Positions 1 through 7,518 of a stretch of 40,177 nucleotides of DNA are shown one piece after another. The notes below the pieces were generated by a model. The model was not told where the DNA came from. It was given only the letters and a program-made list of their open reading frames with translations, and searched no databases. The position numbers and the translations under genes were made by a program. Source of the DNA: an uncultured Oscillibacter sp. Lineage in GTDB: Bacteria > Bacillota > Clostridia > Oscillospirales > Oscillospiraceae. Each line of letters starts with the position of its first letter. Within the stretch, counting starts at the first letter, position 1. The DNA is taken from positions 6,417 to 46,593 of the forward strand of contig CAJTSM010000005.1 of assembly GCA_910578935.1 (NCBI GenBank), given 5' to 3'.

Positions 1-1
1 G

Positions 2-283
2 GAGAGCCCGGCGGTCACCGTGGGCCCCTGTGTGCCGGGAGAGCGCTTGACCCTTCCGGGAAGCCGGGGGGCCCGAAGCGTAAAGCGGCTTTGTCTGGAC
101 GGTCATATCTCCCTGGCGGAGCGGGACCGTCTGCCCGCCGTGTACGTGGATGGAATTCTGGCCGCCGTGTGGCGGCTGGGTGTGGATACGGCTTTTGCGC
201 CGGGGGGCGGAGAACCCTGCCGGTTTATCAAAATTGAGAAAACAGAAAAACAGATTGAGGAGGACGGACATGATGCGCAGTGA
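2..283 (+). CDS. tilS: tRNA(Ile)-lysidine synthase, C-terminal end (5' cut by window)
   Basis: The reading frame is open from base 2 to a TGA at 281-283, giving 93 residues of the C-terminal part of TilS. TilS uses ATP and lysine to make lysidine at C34 of tRNA(Ile)-CAU so that it reads AUA. The segment has the family's C-terminal pattern: a basic RSVKRL stretch, then a 'HISLAERDRLPAVYVDG' type segment, then 'AAVWRLGVD' followed by a short tail. The ATP-pyrophosphatase P-loop lies outside the window. The gene overlaps the start of hpt by 14 bases, and tilS-hpt-ftsH is a conserved Bacillota cluster, which supports the assignment. The first ATG inside the window (20) is not the true start. Confidence 0.85.
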   Translation, partial: ESPAVTVGPCVPGERLTLPGSRGARSVKRLCLDGHISLAERDRLPAVYVDGILAAVWRLGVDTAFAPGGGEPCRFIKIEKTEKQIEEDGHDAQ

Positions 284-827
284 AATGAAGCAAGATATCC
301 TGAAGGTGCTGGTGACCGAGGAGGAGCTGAAGACCCGGGTGGCCGAACTGGGCGAGGAGCTTTACGAGAGGTTCCAGGGGAAAAAGCCGCTGTTTCTAGG
401 GGTTTTAAAGGGCAGCTTCGTCTTTATGACGGACCTGGTCCGCGCCTGCCAGCTTAAGAGCGACGTGGAGTTTATCGCCGTCAGCTCCTATGGAAATTCC
501 ACGGCCACCTCCGGCCGGGTGCAGATTGACCATGACCTCCGGCAGGACATCACCGGGCGTCACCTCATCATTGTGGAGGATATCCTGGACTCCGGAAATA
601 CCCTGGCCTTTTTGAAGGAGTACTTTTTGACCAAGGGCGCGGCGTCCATCACGATTGTCACCCTGCTGGACAAACCCGCCCGGCGGGAGAAGGCTATCAC
701 CGCCGACCTCTCCGGCTTCACAGTGCCGGATGAGTTCGTGGTGGGTTACGGGCTGGACTACGCCCAGATGTACCGGAATATCCCCTACATCGGCGTGCTC
801 AAGCCGGAGGTCTACGCCGGGAAGTAA
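270..827 (+). CDS. hpt: Hypoxanthine phosphoribosyltransferase
   Basis: Purine salvage enzyme that joins hypoxanthine or guanine to PRPP to make IMP or GMP in the cytoplasm. The 185-residue length is typical. The PRPP-binding loop is visible as 'IIVEDILDSGNTL', with the two acidic residues followed by DSGNT, and the early 'GVLKGSFVFMTDL' segment is the conserved PPi-binding loop region. AGGAGG at 258-263 sits 6 bases before the ATG at 270; a second ATG follows at once at 273. The longer upstream frame from 150 lies inside tilS and lacks this ribosome site, so it was not used. The start lies within the end of tilS, suggesting coupled translation, and ftsH follows after 41 bases. Confidence 0.95.
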   Translation: MMRSEMKQDILKVLVTEEELKTRVAELGEELYERFQGKKPLFLGVLKGSFVFMTDLVRACQLKSDVEFIAVSSYGNSTATSGRVQIDHDLRQDITGRHLIIVEDILDSGNTLAFLKEYFLTKGAASITIVTLLDKPARREKAITADLSGFTVPDEFVVGYGLDYAQMYRNIPYIGVLKPEVYAGK

Positions 828-868
828 CGCCCTGCTGTCATGGGACAGCCTAAAGGAGGAAAGCCGTC

Positions 869-2743
869 ATGCCCAAGCAAAACCGTATATCCAGCCTCAG
901 CTTTTTGCTGCTGGGGCTGGTGATCCTGATATGTCTGAGCTGGATTTGGCAGCTGAACGGTGAGAACGAACGGATTGAGTTCTCCCAGGTGGAGCAGCTG
1001 TTCCGGCAGGAGAAGGTGGAGTCCTTTGTCATCCGGGACAACATCCTGCTGATGACGCTGCGGGGGGAGCCGGAGGGCCGGAACACCCTGCGCTATGAGC
1101 TCTATGATTTCGGCCTGTTCTACGACAGCCTCAGTGAGCTGGTAGAGGAGCAGGCCGCCCGGGGGATTATCGTCTCCTACGATTACCAGCAGGACCACTC
1201 CACGAACTGGCTGGAGATTTTGCTGCCCTGGATTTTGACGGCGCTGCTGATCGGGGGCATGTGGTATTTTCTCATGCTTCGAAACCAAGGCGGCGGCATG
1301 GGAGCGGACCGTATGGCCCGGTTCGGCTCCGCCCGGACCCGAGTCCTCTCGGAGAAGGATAAGAAAGTCCGCTTCGAAGATGTGGCGGGGGCGGATGAGG
1401 AGAAGGAGGAGCTCCGGGAGGTTGTGGAGTTCCTCCGGGACCCCAGGCGGTTTATCTCCCTGGGCGCCCGCATTCCCAAGGGCGTTCTTCTGGTGGGCCC
1501 TCCGGGCACGGGCAAGACCCTGCTGGCCAAGGCCGTGGCCGGGGAGGCCGGAGTGGGCTTTCTCTCCATTTCCGGCTCCGACTTTGTGGAGCTGTACGTG
1601 GGCGTGGGGGCGTCCCGGGTCCGGGACCTCTTTGAACAGGCGAAAAAGACCTCTCCCGCCATTGTGTTCATTGATGAGATCGACGCCGTGGGCCGCCAGC
1701 GGGGCACCGGCGTGGGCGGCGGCCATGACGAGCGGGAGCAGACGCTGAACCAGCTCCTGGTGGAGATGGACGGCTTTGCCGCCAACGAGGGCGTGGTGGT
1801 TCTGGCGGCCACCAACCGCTCGGATGTGCTGGACCCTGCTTTGCTGCGGCCGGGGCGCTTTGACCGGCAGATTTATGTGGGCCTTCCGGATATCAAGGGC
1901 CGGGAGGGCATTTTGAAGATTCATGCCAAGGACAAACCCCTGGCGGATGATGTGAACCTGCGGCAGCTGGCCCAGGGTACCGCCGGATTTACCGGGGCGG
2001 ACCTGGAAAACCTGGTGAACGAAGGGGCCTTGCTGGCGGCCCGGAAGGACCGGGATTATATTACCATGGAGGATCTTCGGGAGGCGGAGATCAAGGTGAT
2101 CGCGGGCCCCGAGAAGAGAAGCCGGGTTATTTCCAAGCATGAGCGGGAGCTGACTGCCTGGCATGAGGCGGGGCACGCCGTAGTGATGGAAACCCTGCCG
2201 GAGCATGACCCGGTAAATCAAATCACCATTGTTCCCAGGGGACAGGCGGGAGGCATGACGATTGCCCTGCCGGAGGAGGACCGCACCTTCCTTTCCAAGC
2301 GCTATATGGAGGACCGGATCGTGGCTCTTCTGGGGGGCCGGGTGGCGGAAAAACTGTGCCTGGGGGACATTTCCACCGGGGCCGGAAACGACATCCAGCG
2401 GGCAACGGATATTGCCCGGAAGATGGTGGCGGTATACGGCATGAGCGAAACCATCGGCGCTGTGGCGTTTGAAGGCGGGCATGACGAAGTGTTCATCGGC
2501 CGGACCATGAGCCAGGGCCGGAGTTACTCCGAGGCCGTGGCGGCCCAGATCGACGAAGAGGTCCGCCGGGTGGTGGACGAAGCCGGCCGCCGCTGTGAGG
2601 AGATCCTGACGGAAAAACGGGCCGTTCTGGACGCCGTGGCGGCTTACCTTCTGGAGAATGAAACCATGGAGCGGGCCGCGTTTCTGGAGGTGTTTTCCGG
2701 AAATGCGCCGGAACCTCCGGCGGAACGGAGCGCGGAAAAATAA
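869..2743 (+). CDS. ftsH: ATP-dependent zinc metalloprotease FtsH
   Basis: Membrane-bound AAA+ protease that extracts and degrades membrane and short-lived cytosolic proteins as a hexamer. The 624 residues show the full architecture: transmembrane helix 1 near residues 8-28, a small extracytoplasmic domain, helix 2 near 112-136, then the AAA domain with Walker A GPPGTGKT at about 210-217, Walker B 'IVFIDEID', the pore and second-region-of-homology segments ('ATNRSDVLDPALLRPGRFD'), and the zinc site HEAGH near 432 in the peptidase domain. AAAGGAGG just upstream sets the start at 869. It follows hpt, as in most Bacillota, and is ended by a strong hairpin. Confidence 0.97.
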   Translation: MPKQNRISSLSFLLLGLVILICLSWIWQLNGENERIEFSQVEQLFRQEKVESFVIRDNILLMTLRGEPEGRNTLRYELYDFGLFYDSLSELVEEQAARGIIVSYDYQQDHSTNWLEILLPWILTALLIGGMWYFLMLRNQGGGMGADRMARFGSARTRVLSEKDKKVRFEDVAGADEEKEELREVVEFLRDPRRFISLGARIPKGVLLVGPPGTGKTLLAKAVAGEAGVGFLSISGSDFVELYVGVGASRVRDLFEQAKKTSPAIVFIDEIDAVGRQRGTGVGGGHDEREQTLNQLLVEMDGFAANEGVVVLAATNRSDVLDPALLRPGRFDRQIYVGLPDIKGREGILKIHAKDKPLADDVNLRQLAQGTAGFTGADLENLVNEGALLAARKDRDYITMEDLREAEIKVIAGPEKRSRVISKHERELTAWHEAGHAVVMETLPEHDPVNQITIVPRGQAGGMTIALPEEDRTFLSKRYMEDRIVALLGGRVAEKLCLGDISTGAGNDIQRATDIARKMVAVYGMSETIGAVAFEGGHDEVFIGRTMSQGRSYSEAVAAQIDEEVRRVVDEAGRRCEEILTEKRAVLDAVAAYLLENETMERAAFLEVFSGNAPEPPAERSAEK

Positions 2744-2780
2744 AGGAAGGCCGGGAGTTTTCAGCTCCCGGCCTTCCTTT
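2742..2780. terminator. Bidirectional terminator between ftsH and gdhA
   Basis: Perfect 16-bp inverted repeat (2742-2757 with 2765-2780) and a 7-base loop. It lies directly after the ftsH stop and 10 bases before the gdhA stop on the other strand. The arms begin with AAA and end with TTT, so it can act as an intrinsic terminator in both directions. Confidence 0.9.
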
Positions 2781-2790
2781 GTTCTGTCAG

Positions 2791-4140
2791 TCAAATTAAA
2801 CCCTGAGACAGCATGACGTCGGCCACCTTCATAAAGCCGGCGATGTTGGCGCCCAGCACCAGGTCGCCGGGCTTGCCGCACTCTTCGGCAGCGGTGTAGA
2901 TATTGTGGAAGATGCTGGTCATGATGGTCTTCAGCCGCCGGTCCACTTCTTCAAAGCTCCAGGCGTAGCGCATGGAGTTCTGGCTCATCTCCAGGCCGCT
3001 GGTGGCGACGCCTCCGGCGTTGGCGGCCTTGGCGGGGGCGAAGAGAATCCCGGCGTGCTGGAACTCTTGGATGGCCTCCGGGCGGCAGGGCATGTTGGCT
3101 CCCTCCGCCACGGCGAGGCAGCCATTTTTCACGATGGTCTTGGCAATTTCCCCGTCGATCTCGTTCTGTGTGGCACAGGGCAGGGCGATGTCGCAGGGTA
3201 TGGTCCAGATGCCCCGGAAGCCGTCGGCGTAGGTGCTGCCGGGGACCCGGTCCGCATACTCCTTGATGCGGCCCCGATGGCCCAGCTTGATGTCCTTTAC
3301 CACGTCCAGGTCGATGCCTTTGGGGTCGTGGATATAGCCGTTGGAGTCGCTGAGAGCCACGACCTTGGCGCCCAGCTGGGTTGCCTTCTGGCAGGCGAAG
3401 ATCGCCACGTTGCCGCTGCCGGAGATGACCACCGTCTTGCCCGCAAAGCTGTCGTTTTTCATCTTGGACAGCATCTCTGCGGTCAGGTAGCACAATCCGT
3501 AGCCGGTGGCCTCCGTGCGGACCAGGGAGCCGCCAAAGCTGAGGCCCTTGCCCGTCAGTACCCCGGCGGCGTAAGTCCCCCGGACCCGGCGGTACTGTCC
3601 GAAGAGGTAACCGATTTCCCGGGCCCCTACGCCGATGTCCCCGGCGGGCACGTCCACAAATTGGCCGATGTGCCGCTGAAGCTCCGTCATGAAGCTCTGG
3701 CAAAAGCGCATGACCTCTTCGTCGCTCTTACCCTTGGGATCGAAGTCGCTGCCGCCCTTGGCCCCGCCCATGGGCAGGGTGGTGAGGCTGTTTTTGAGAA
3801 TCTGCTCGAAACCCAGGAATTTTAAAATAGAAAGGTTGACGGTGGGATGGAACCGGAGTCCTCCCTTATAAGGGCCGATGGAGGAGTTGAACTGGACCCG
3901 GTAGCCCCGGTTCACATGGACCTGGCCCCGGTCGTCTACCCAAGGCACCCGGAAGGTGATGACCCGCTCCGGCTCCACAAAGGTTTCCACAATCCCTTTT
4001 TTCTCATACTCGGGGTGCCGGTCGATGATCTGGTCCAGGCTCTCCAGAAACTCCAGCACTGCCTGGTGAAATTCTTTTTGATCCGGGTCCCTGGTGACCA
4101 CCTGGGTGTAGACACGCTGTAGATACTCGCTCTTCAACAT
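2791..4140 (-). CDS. gdhA: NADP-type glutamate dehydrogenase
   Basis: Hexameric glutamate dehydrogenase of the 450-residue class, interconverting 2-oxoglutarate plus ammonium with glutamate. The 449-residue product has the substrate-binding stretch 'GPYKGGLRFHP', the catalytic-lysine region 'LPMGGAKGGSDFDPKGKS', and a nucleotide-binding fold after 'VVISGSGNVAIFACQKATQ'. I chose the ATG at 4138-4140 (protein begins MLKSEY), preceded by AAGGGG. The frame stays open to 4284, but that extension runs through the likely promoter (-35/-10 at 4257-4284) and reads as non-coding. The gene stands alone, with its own promoter and a terminator shared with ftsH. NADP preference is inferred from family resemblance, not proven by residues. 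Confidence 0.93.
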   Translation of the reverse strand: MLKSEYLQRVYTQVVTRDPDQKEFHQAVLEFLESLDQIIDRHPEYEKKGIVETFVEPERVITFRVPWVDDRGQVHVNRGYRVQFNSSIGPYKGGLRFHPTVNLSILKFLGFEQILKNSLTTLPMGGAKGGSDFDPKGKSDEEVMRFCQSFMTELQRHIGQFVDVPAGDIGVGAREIGYLFGQYRRVRGTYAAGVLTGKGLSFGGSLVRTEATGYGLCYLTAEMLSKMKNDSFAGKTVVISGSGNVAIFACQKATQLGAKVVALSDSNGYIHDPKGIDLDVVKDIKLGHRGRIKEYADRVPGSTYADGFRGIWTIPCDIALPCATQNEIDGEIAKTIVKNGCLAVAEGANMPCRPEAIQEFQHAGILFAPAKAANAGGVATSGLEMSQNSMRYAWSFEEVDRRLKTIMTSIFHNIYTAAEECGKPGDLVLGANIAGFMKVADVMLSQGLI

Positions 4141-4256
4141 AAAATCGCCCCTTTGTCCGGCCCTGTCCGCCAATCCCATGAAATGCTCCCCGCGGAGGGA
4201 CGCTGTTTTATGGGACAATGGCGTGAAGGAGGGCCGGGAATTTTCCTCTTTTATAG

Positions 4257-4284
4257 AATATAGGAAAACCGGGAAGCTGCACAA
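4257..4284 (-). promoter_or_regulatory. Probable gdhA promoter
   Basis: On the minus strand: -35 TTGTGC (4279-4284), 16-base spacer, -10 TATATT (4257-4262). Transcription would begin near 4250, leaving a leader of about 110 bases before the chosen ATG. Confidence 0.5.
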
Positions 4285-4336
4285 GAAATAAATTTCCTAA
4301 AATCCGGGGAAAATTTTCGCCGGTTTAAAGCGAATA

Positions 4337-4380
4337 TCACCAAAGCGCCGCCCACAGGGCGGCACCTTGGTGAAGTTTTT
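4337..4380 (+). terminator. Hairpin with plus-strand T-run, no obvious gene to serve
   Basis: Outer arms TCACCAA (4337-4343) and TTGGTGA (4367-4373) enclose inner arms GCCGCCC (4347-4353) and GGGCGGC (4357-4363). AGTTTTT follows on the plus strand. It has the form of an intrinsic terminator for plus-strand transcription, yet both flanking genes are on the minus strand. Confidence 0.45.
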
Positions 4381-4447
4381 CACAGAGTGAAAGGTTAGTT
4401 TCTTTTGAATAACGCAGAAAACCGTTCTCCGTGATTTTCACACCGGG

Positions 4448-4497
4448 AAAGGCGGCTGCGCGCTGAGCGGCGCCTGCGGGTGTAATCCGCCTTTTTT
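4448..4497. terminator. Weak hairpin after the wall-hydrolase gene
   Basis: Arms AAAGGCGG (4448-4455) and CCGCCTTT (4487-4494) enclose a 31-base GC-rich loop that may fold further. The T-run is longer on the plus strand (six T) than on the minus strand (three T). It lies 35 bases past the stop of the minus-strand hydrolase and may be its 3' end. Confidence 0.35.
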
Positions 4498-4531
4498 CTG
4501 CCGGGCCGGGTGTCCGCGTTTCTCCGCTGCG

Positions 4532-5308
4532 TCATTGATAAAAGCGATGGCAGCCGATGGTCTGCCGGTAGGTGCGGCTGGCGTTGATCCAGGTCCCCTG
4601 GGAGAGGGCGGGGGCAAAGAAATAAAGGGCGTCCCCCACCGTGTTCTCCCCGGCCAAAGCCCGGCGGGCCGCCTCCAGAGACAGCTCCGTGGGTTCATTG
4701 GCCACGGTGCCGTTGGCCACCGGTTCGAACTGCACGCCGTTCTCATCGTCAAAGACGACCTCCGGTATACTGTCCGGGAAGTCTTCGCTGGACACCCGGT
4801 TCAATACCACATTGCCAACGGCGATCTGGCCCTCCAGAGGCTCTCCGCCGCTTTCGGCGTGAATGATGCGGGAGAGCCAGTAGTAATCCATGGCGTTGTA
4901 CTCCGCGTTGGGGGAAGTGACCGCCGCCCCGTCCAGCCAGGGGTCCCACTGGACGTGTCCGCCCAAGGCCTCCGCCGTGAGGCGCAGGGGAACATAGGTC
5001 CGGCCATCCACCACGTCCACGACACAAGGGTAGCGCTTGCCATTGATGGTCAGGACGCCGCCGTCCGGGTCGGCAGAGAGAGACGCCTCTTCGGAGACGG
5101 CCCGGGCGGCGGACCCGTCCCACCAGATGTCCCAATCCCCCAGAGCCTCCAACAGTTCCCGCAGAGGCGCGTAAGCCGTGCCTTGTTCCACATAGGCGGA
5201 GGTTTCCAAATGTCTGCCGTCCACCTGGAGGCTGGCGGGCCGGGCGGCGTGGACGGGAAGGCACAGGGCCGCGGCGGCGAGAAGTCCGCATAAGAGCTTT
5301 CGTTTCAT
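4532..5308 (-). CDS. Secreted SleB/CwlJ-type cell wall hydrolase with stalk-binding-like N-terminal domain
   Basis: Exported 258-residue protein. An N-terminal signal peptide ('KLLCGLLAAAALCLPVHA') ends near residue 21. Residues about 25-130 match the copper-amine-oxidase N-like repeat ('YVPLRLTAEALGGHVQWD'), a non-catalytic module common on clostridial wall proteins. Residues about 140-258 are a Hydrolase_2 (SleB-like) domain: 'RIIHAESGGEPLEGQIAVG' with the conserved glutamate, then 'VVLNRV', 'QFEPVANGT' and 'GDALYFFAP'. Family members cleave peptidoglycan, some in the spore cortex; a sporulation role here is only inference. A TTGTCT-17-TATCCT promoter lies at 5351-5379, and AAGGAA precedes the ATG. 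Confidence 0.85.
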   Translation of the reverse strand: MKRKLLCGLLAAAALCLPVHAARPASLQVDGRHLETSAYVEQGTAYAPLRELLEALGDWDIWWDGSAARAVSEEASLSADPDGGVLTINGKRYPCVVDVVDGRTYVPLRLTAEALGGHVQWDPWLDGAAVTSPNAEYNAMDYYWLSRIIHAESGGEPLEGQIAVGNVVLNRVSSEDFPDSIPEVVFDDENGVQFEPVANGTVANEPTELSLEAARRALAGENTVGDALYFFAPALSQGTWINASRTYRQTIGCHRFYQ

Positions 5309-5350
5309 AGGTTTCCTTACGTTTCCTTTCTTGTGTGGAGTTCACCAAAC

Positions 5351-5379
5351 AGGATACCGGAAACGAAGGCCGGAGACAA
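5351..5379 (-). promoter_or_regulatory. Probable promoter of the wall hydrolase
   Basis: On the minus strand: TTGTCT (5374-5379), 17-base spacer, TATCCT (5351-5356). It sits 43 bases before the ATG and downstream of the terminator that ends the gatD-like gene. Confidence 0.55.
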
Positions 5380-5412
5380 CCCTCAAAATCTGGCGGGAGA
5401 GGGAGGAGCTGG

Positions 5413-5451
5413 AAAAGGCGCGGGGAACCGGATCTCCCGGCTCCCCGCGCC
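5413..5451 (-). terminator. Terminator after the gatD-like gene
   Basis: 15-bp stem with one mismatch (5417-5431 with 5437-5451), five-base loop, then TTTT (5413-5416) in the minus-strand sense. It starts 6 bases past the stop of the gatD-like gene and closes the operon. Confidence 0.8.
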
Positions 5452-5457
5452 CTATGC

Positions 5458-6192
5458 CTATTTTGACTGAGCCCGCAGGCGGAGCTGTTCCTCCGTCACG
5501 TCGTAGGCCGCCTGAGCCCAGCGGTCCACCGGCCGGTCCACCGGCAGGGTCTTTCCGCGGCGGGCGTAGATGGCGGCGGCCGCCGTCTCCAGCAGTTTGG
5601 GGTTTTTCACCAGCAGCGGGCCCGTGAGCTGAGAGGCGAAGACGTTCTTCCAGTGGAAGCCCTCCGGCCCCCCCTCCTTCTCGTTGCCAAAGCCCAGGTC
5701 CAGTCCGGTCAGCAGCGGCGTCTCCACGCCGGTGACTACGCCGCATTTGTTCATAAAGCCCACCACCGCTTCGGGATAGAGGCCCGTGTGGCCGTATACA
5801 TCCCCGACGATGCGGCGTTTGCCGTGTTCTGTGGTGAAGGAGGCCAGGCCAAGGCCCTCATAGGAGCTGCCGTCCGCCTCTTTCACGCTTTTTCCAATAA
5901 GGTCCATGGCCGTCCCGGCAAAGAGCATGGGGGCACAGTCTTGCGCGGCGGCTTTCAGCGCCTCCCTGTAGCGGGCGAAGTCCGGCATAGCCGCCCGGGC
6001 GCTGCGCTCCGTGCCCGCGCCCATGTAGAAGAAATCCCCGCGGGCGGCGTCCGTCCCGCCGCCGGGGAGGACTGTCTCCACGGTGACGCCGCAGTCCAGG
6101 CGCTCCAGATACCGCTTCAAGGCCAGCACATTGGCCCGGCTTCCGTAGAGGTCCATCAGGTCCGGGTAAAAGTGGATGATCCGCACGTCCAT
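5458..6192 (-). CDS. GatD-like glutamine amidotransferase subunit, apparently lacking catalytic Cys and His
   Basis: The 244-residue product follows murT after 3 bases, the usual place of GatD. GatD releases ammonia from glutamine for MurT to amidate D-Glu of lipid II. The fold markers are present: 'IIHFYPDLMDLYGSRANVLA' at the N-terminus, a glycine-rich turn ('YMGAGTE' instead of the usual GGGQD type), 'GLGLASFTTE' and 'GPLLVKNPKL'. The nucleophile elbow, normally ICGGYQLLGK-like, reads 'FAGTAMDLIGK' near residues 91-101 with no cysteine. The histidine normally just before 'GPLL.KNP' is threonine 190. The only cysteines (34, 86, 150) are elsewhere. The ORF is intact with a good ribosome site (AAGGAGG). 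Possible roles are a non-enzymatic partner, use of free ammonia, or a different reaction. Confidence 0.75.
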   Translation of the reverse strand: MDVRIIHFYPDLMDLYGSRANVLALKRYLERLDCGVTVETVLPGGGTDAARGDFFYMGAGTERSARAAMPDFARYREALKAAAQDCAPMLFAGTAMDLIGKSVKEADGSSYEGLGLASFTTEHGKRRIVGDVYGHTGLYPEAVVGFMNKCGVVTGVETPLLTGLDLGFGNEKEGGPEGFHWKNVFASQLTGPLLVKNPKLLETAAAAIYARRGKTLPVDRPVDRWAQAAYDVTEEQLRLRAQSK

Positions 6193-6195
6193 GCC

Positions 6196-7518
6196 TCACG
6201 CCTCCTTTTCCACACGGCTGAGAATTTTGTCCCGGTCGGAGAAACAGGTGACCACGAACAGCTCCTCGTCCCCATTGCTTTTCAGCTCCGCCGCCGCGGC
6301 GGCGATGTCCGGCTCCACGGACCAGTTCTCCACTTCCGTGTAGGAAAACCGCTCCGCCAGATCATTGCAGTACCGGCCCGCCAGCACCACCCGTTTCACA
6401 TGGGGAGCGTTCAGCTGGTCGAAATCAATGTCCCAGAGCCAGCTGGTTTCGCTGGTAAAATACTTCCGGCTTACCGCGTCTACAATGACCAGGACGGTGC
6501 AGTCCTTCCCCGATGCGGCGATATAGCGAAGATTCGTGTCGTAGGCGATGGAGTTCTCGTGTTTGCTGGTCAGCAGGGTTCCGTGGCGGGCCCCCAGATG
6601 GAAGGTCTGCATCCGGCCGTTTTTCAGCAGGTAGTGGCTGAGGACGGCGGCGGCGGTTTCGCCGGATACGCCGGCGCAGCGGCAGGCGGCATAAGCCGCC
6701 AAAATGTTATAAATATTATAAATGCTGCGGAAGGCCAAGGCGATGTTTACCTCGCCGTCAATGGTGACCTGGGCGTTTTCCAGGTCCACAGACGTGACGG
6801 TGTAATCCGTAGCGGGCTTTTTATGGCCGCATTTCGTACAGCGGTAGGCCCCGATCTGGTTATAGTGCACGTAGTCATACTCCATGGGAGCACGGCATAC
6901 CGGGCAGTAGGCCCCGTCGTGATAGACCCCTGTGGGCGCGCCGGTGGACACGGAGCACTTGTCCAGGCCAAACCACTTCACTCTCTCCCGCCCCTGGGCG
7001 AAACAGGAAGACAGGGGGTCGTCGGCGTTCAGGATCAGCTCCGTCTCAGGGTGGAGGGCCGGGAGGATGGAGTCGTAGACCCATTCCGGATGCCCGTTCC
7101 GGGTGAGCTGGTCCCGGTAGAGATTGGTAATGACAAACTCCGTGGGGTGGAAGAATTGAAAGGTGCGGGCGGCGTAGCGCTCATCGGATTCGATGAGGAG
7201 TACGTCCGCCTTCACTTTTCCGCCCAGGGAGGCGTGAGTCAGCACCAGGGTGGTCACACCCTCGATCTGGTTGGAGCCCTCCTCGTTGTAGACCACGGTT
7301 TTTCCGTCCGCCCGAAGGATGGCGGCAATCATCTCCACGGTGGAGGTCTTGCCGTTGGAACCGGTAACGGCGATGACGTGCTCCGGCAGCTCCACCTGCC
7401 GGAGAATGTCCGGACAGATTTTCAAGGCGAACTTTCCCGGCATAGAGCTGCCCTTGCCGATCAGCTTTCCAACAGCCCGGCCAAGTTTACAGATTAGGAT
7501 GGCTAAAAATTTTCTCAC
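6196..7518 (-). CDS. murT: MurT-type Mur ligase (lipid II isoglutaminyl synthase subunit)
   Basis: Mur-ligase-family protein of 440 residues. In the known complex MurT uses ATP to activate D-Glu of the lipid II stem peptide and ammonia from GatD to make D-isoglutamine. Visible parts: P-loop GSNGKT at residues 53-58; a four-cysteine zinc ribbon at about 205-231 (CPVC and CTKC), typical of MurT; and a C-terminal DUF1727 domain with 'TSWLWDIDFD' near 355-364, which by resemblance includes the conserved aspartate facing the GatD active site. The start is GTG at 7518, with GGAGGAG upstream, overlapping the cyclase stop as GTGA; a longer frame to 7653 runs through the cyclase gene. A gatD-like gene follows after 3 bases. 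Confidence 0.88.
   Translation of the reverse strand: MRKFLAILICKLGRAVGKLIGKGSSMPGKFALKICPDILRQVELPEHVIAVTGSNGKTSTVEMIAAILRADGKTVVYNEEGSNQIEGVTTLVLTHASLGGKVKADVLLIESDERYAARTFQFFHPTEFVITNLYRDQLTRNGHPEWVYDSILPALHPETELILNADDPLSSCFAQGRERVKWFGLDKCSVSTGAPTGVYHDGAYCPVCRAPMEYDYVHYNQIGAYRCTKCGHKKPATDYTVTSVDLENAQVTIDGEVNIALAFRSIYNIYNILAAYAACRCAGVSGETAAAVLSHYLLKNGRMQTFHLGARHGTLLTSKHENSIAYDTNLRYIAASGKDCTVLVIVDAVSRKYFTSETSWLWDIDFDQLNAPHVKRVVLAGRYCNDLAERFSYTEVENWSVEPDIAAAAAELKSNGDEELFVVTCFSDRDKILSRVEKEA

Larger units (their letters stand above)
4141..4531. other. Gene-free gap upstream of gdhA
   Basis: 391 bases between gdhA and the wall hydrolase, both on the minus strand. It holds the gdhA 5' leader (about 110 bases), the gdhA promoter at 4257-4284, and two hairpins (4337-4373 and 4448-4494) that carry T-runs on the plus strand. 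No convincing ORF or known riboswitch is visible. Confidence 0.7.

Noticed and set aside
812..2881. 689-codon open frame opposite ftsH
   Set aside because: It is the reverse-strand shadow of ftsH; the translation is Gly/Pro/His-rich with no domain, and ftsH motifs are unambiguous.
4141..4284. Extended gdhA N-terminus starting at 4284
   Set aside because: The extra 48 codons overlap the promoter and lack family similarity; the ATG at 4140 has a suitable upstream site and gives the normal length.
5653..7497. 614-codon plus-strand frame across gatD-like and murT genes
   Set aside because: Shadow of two well-supported minus-strand genes.
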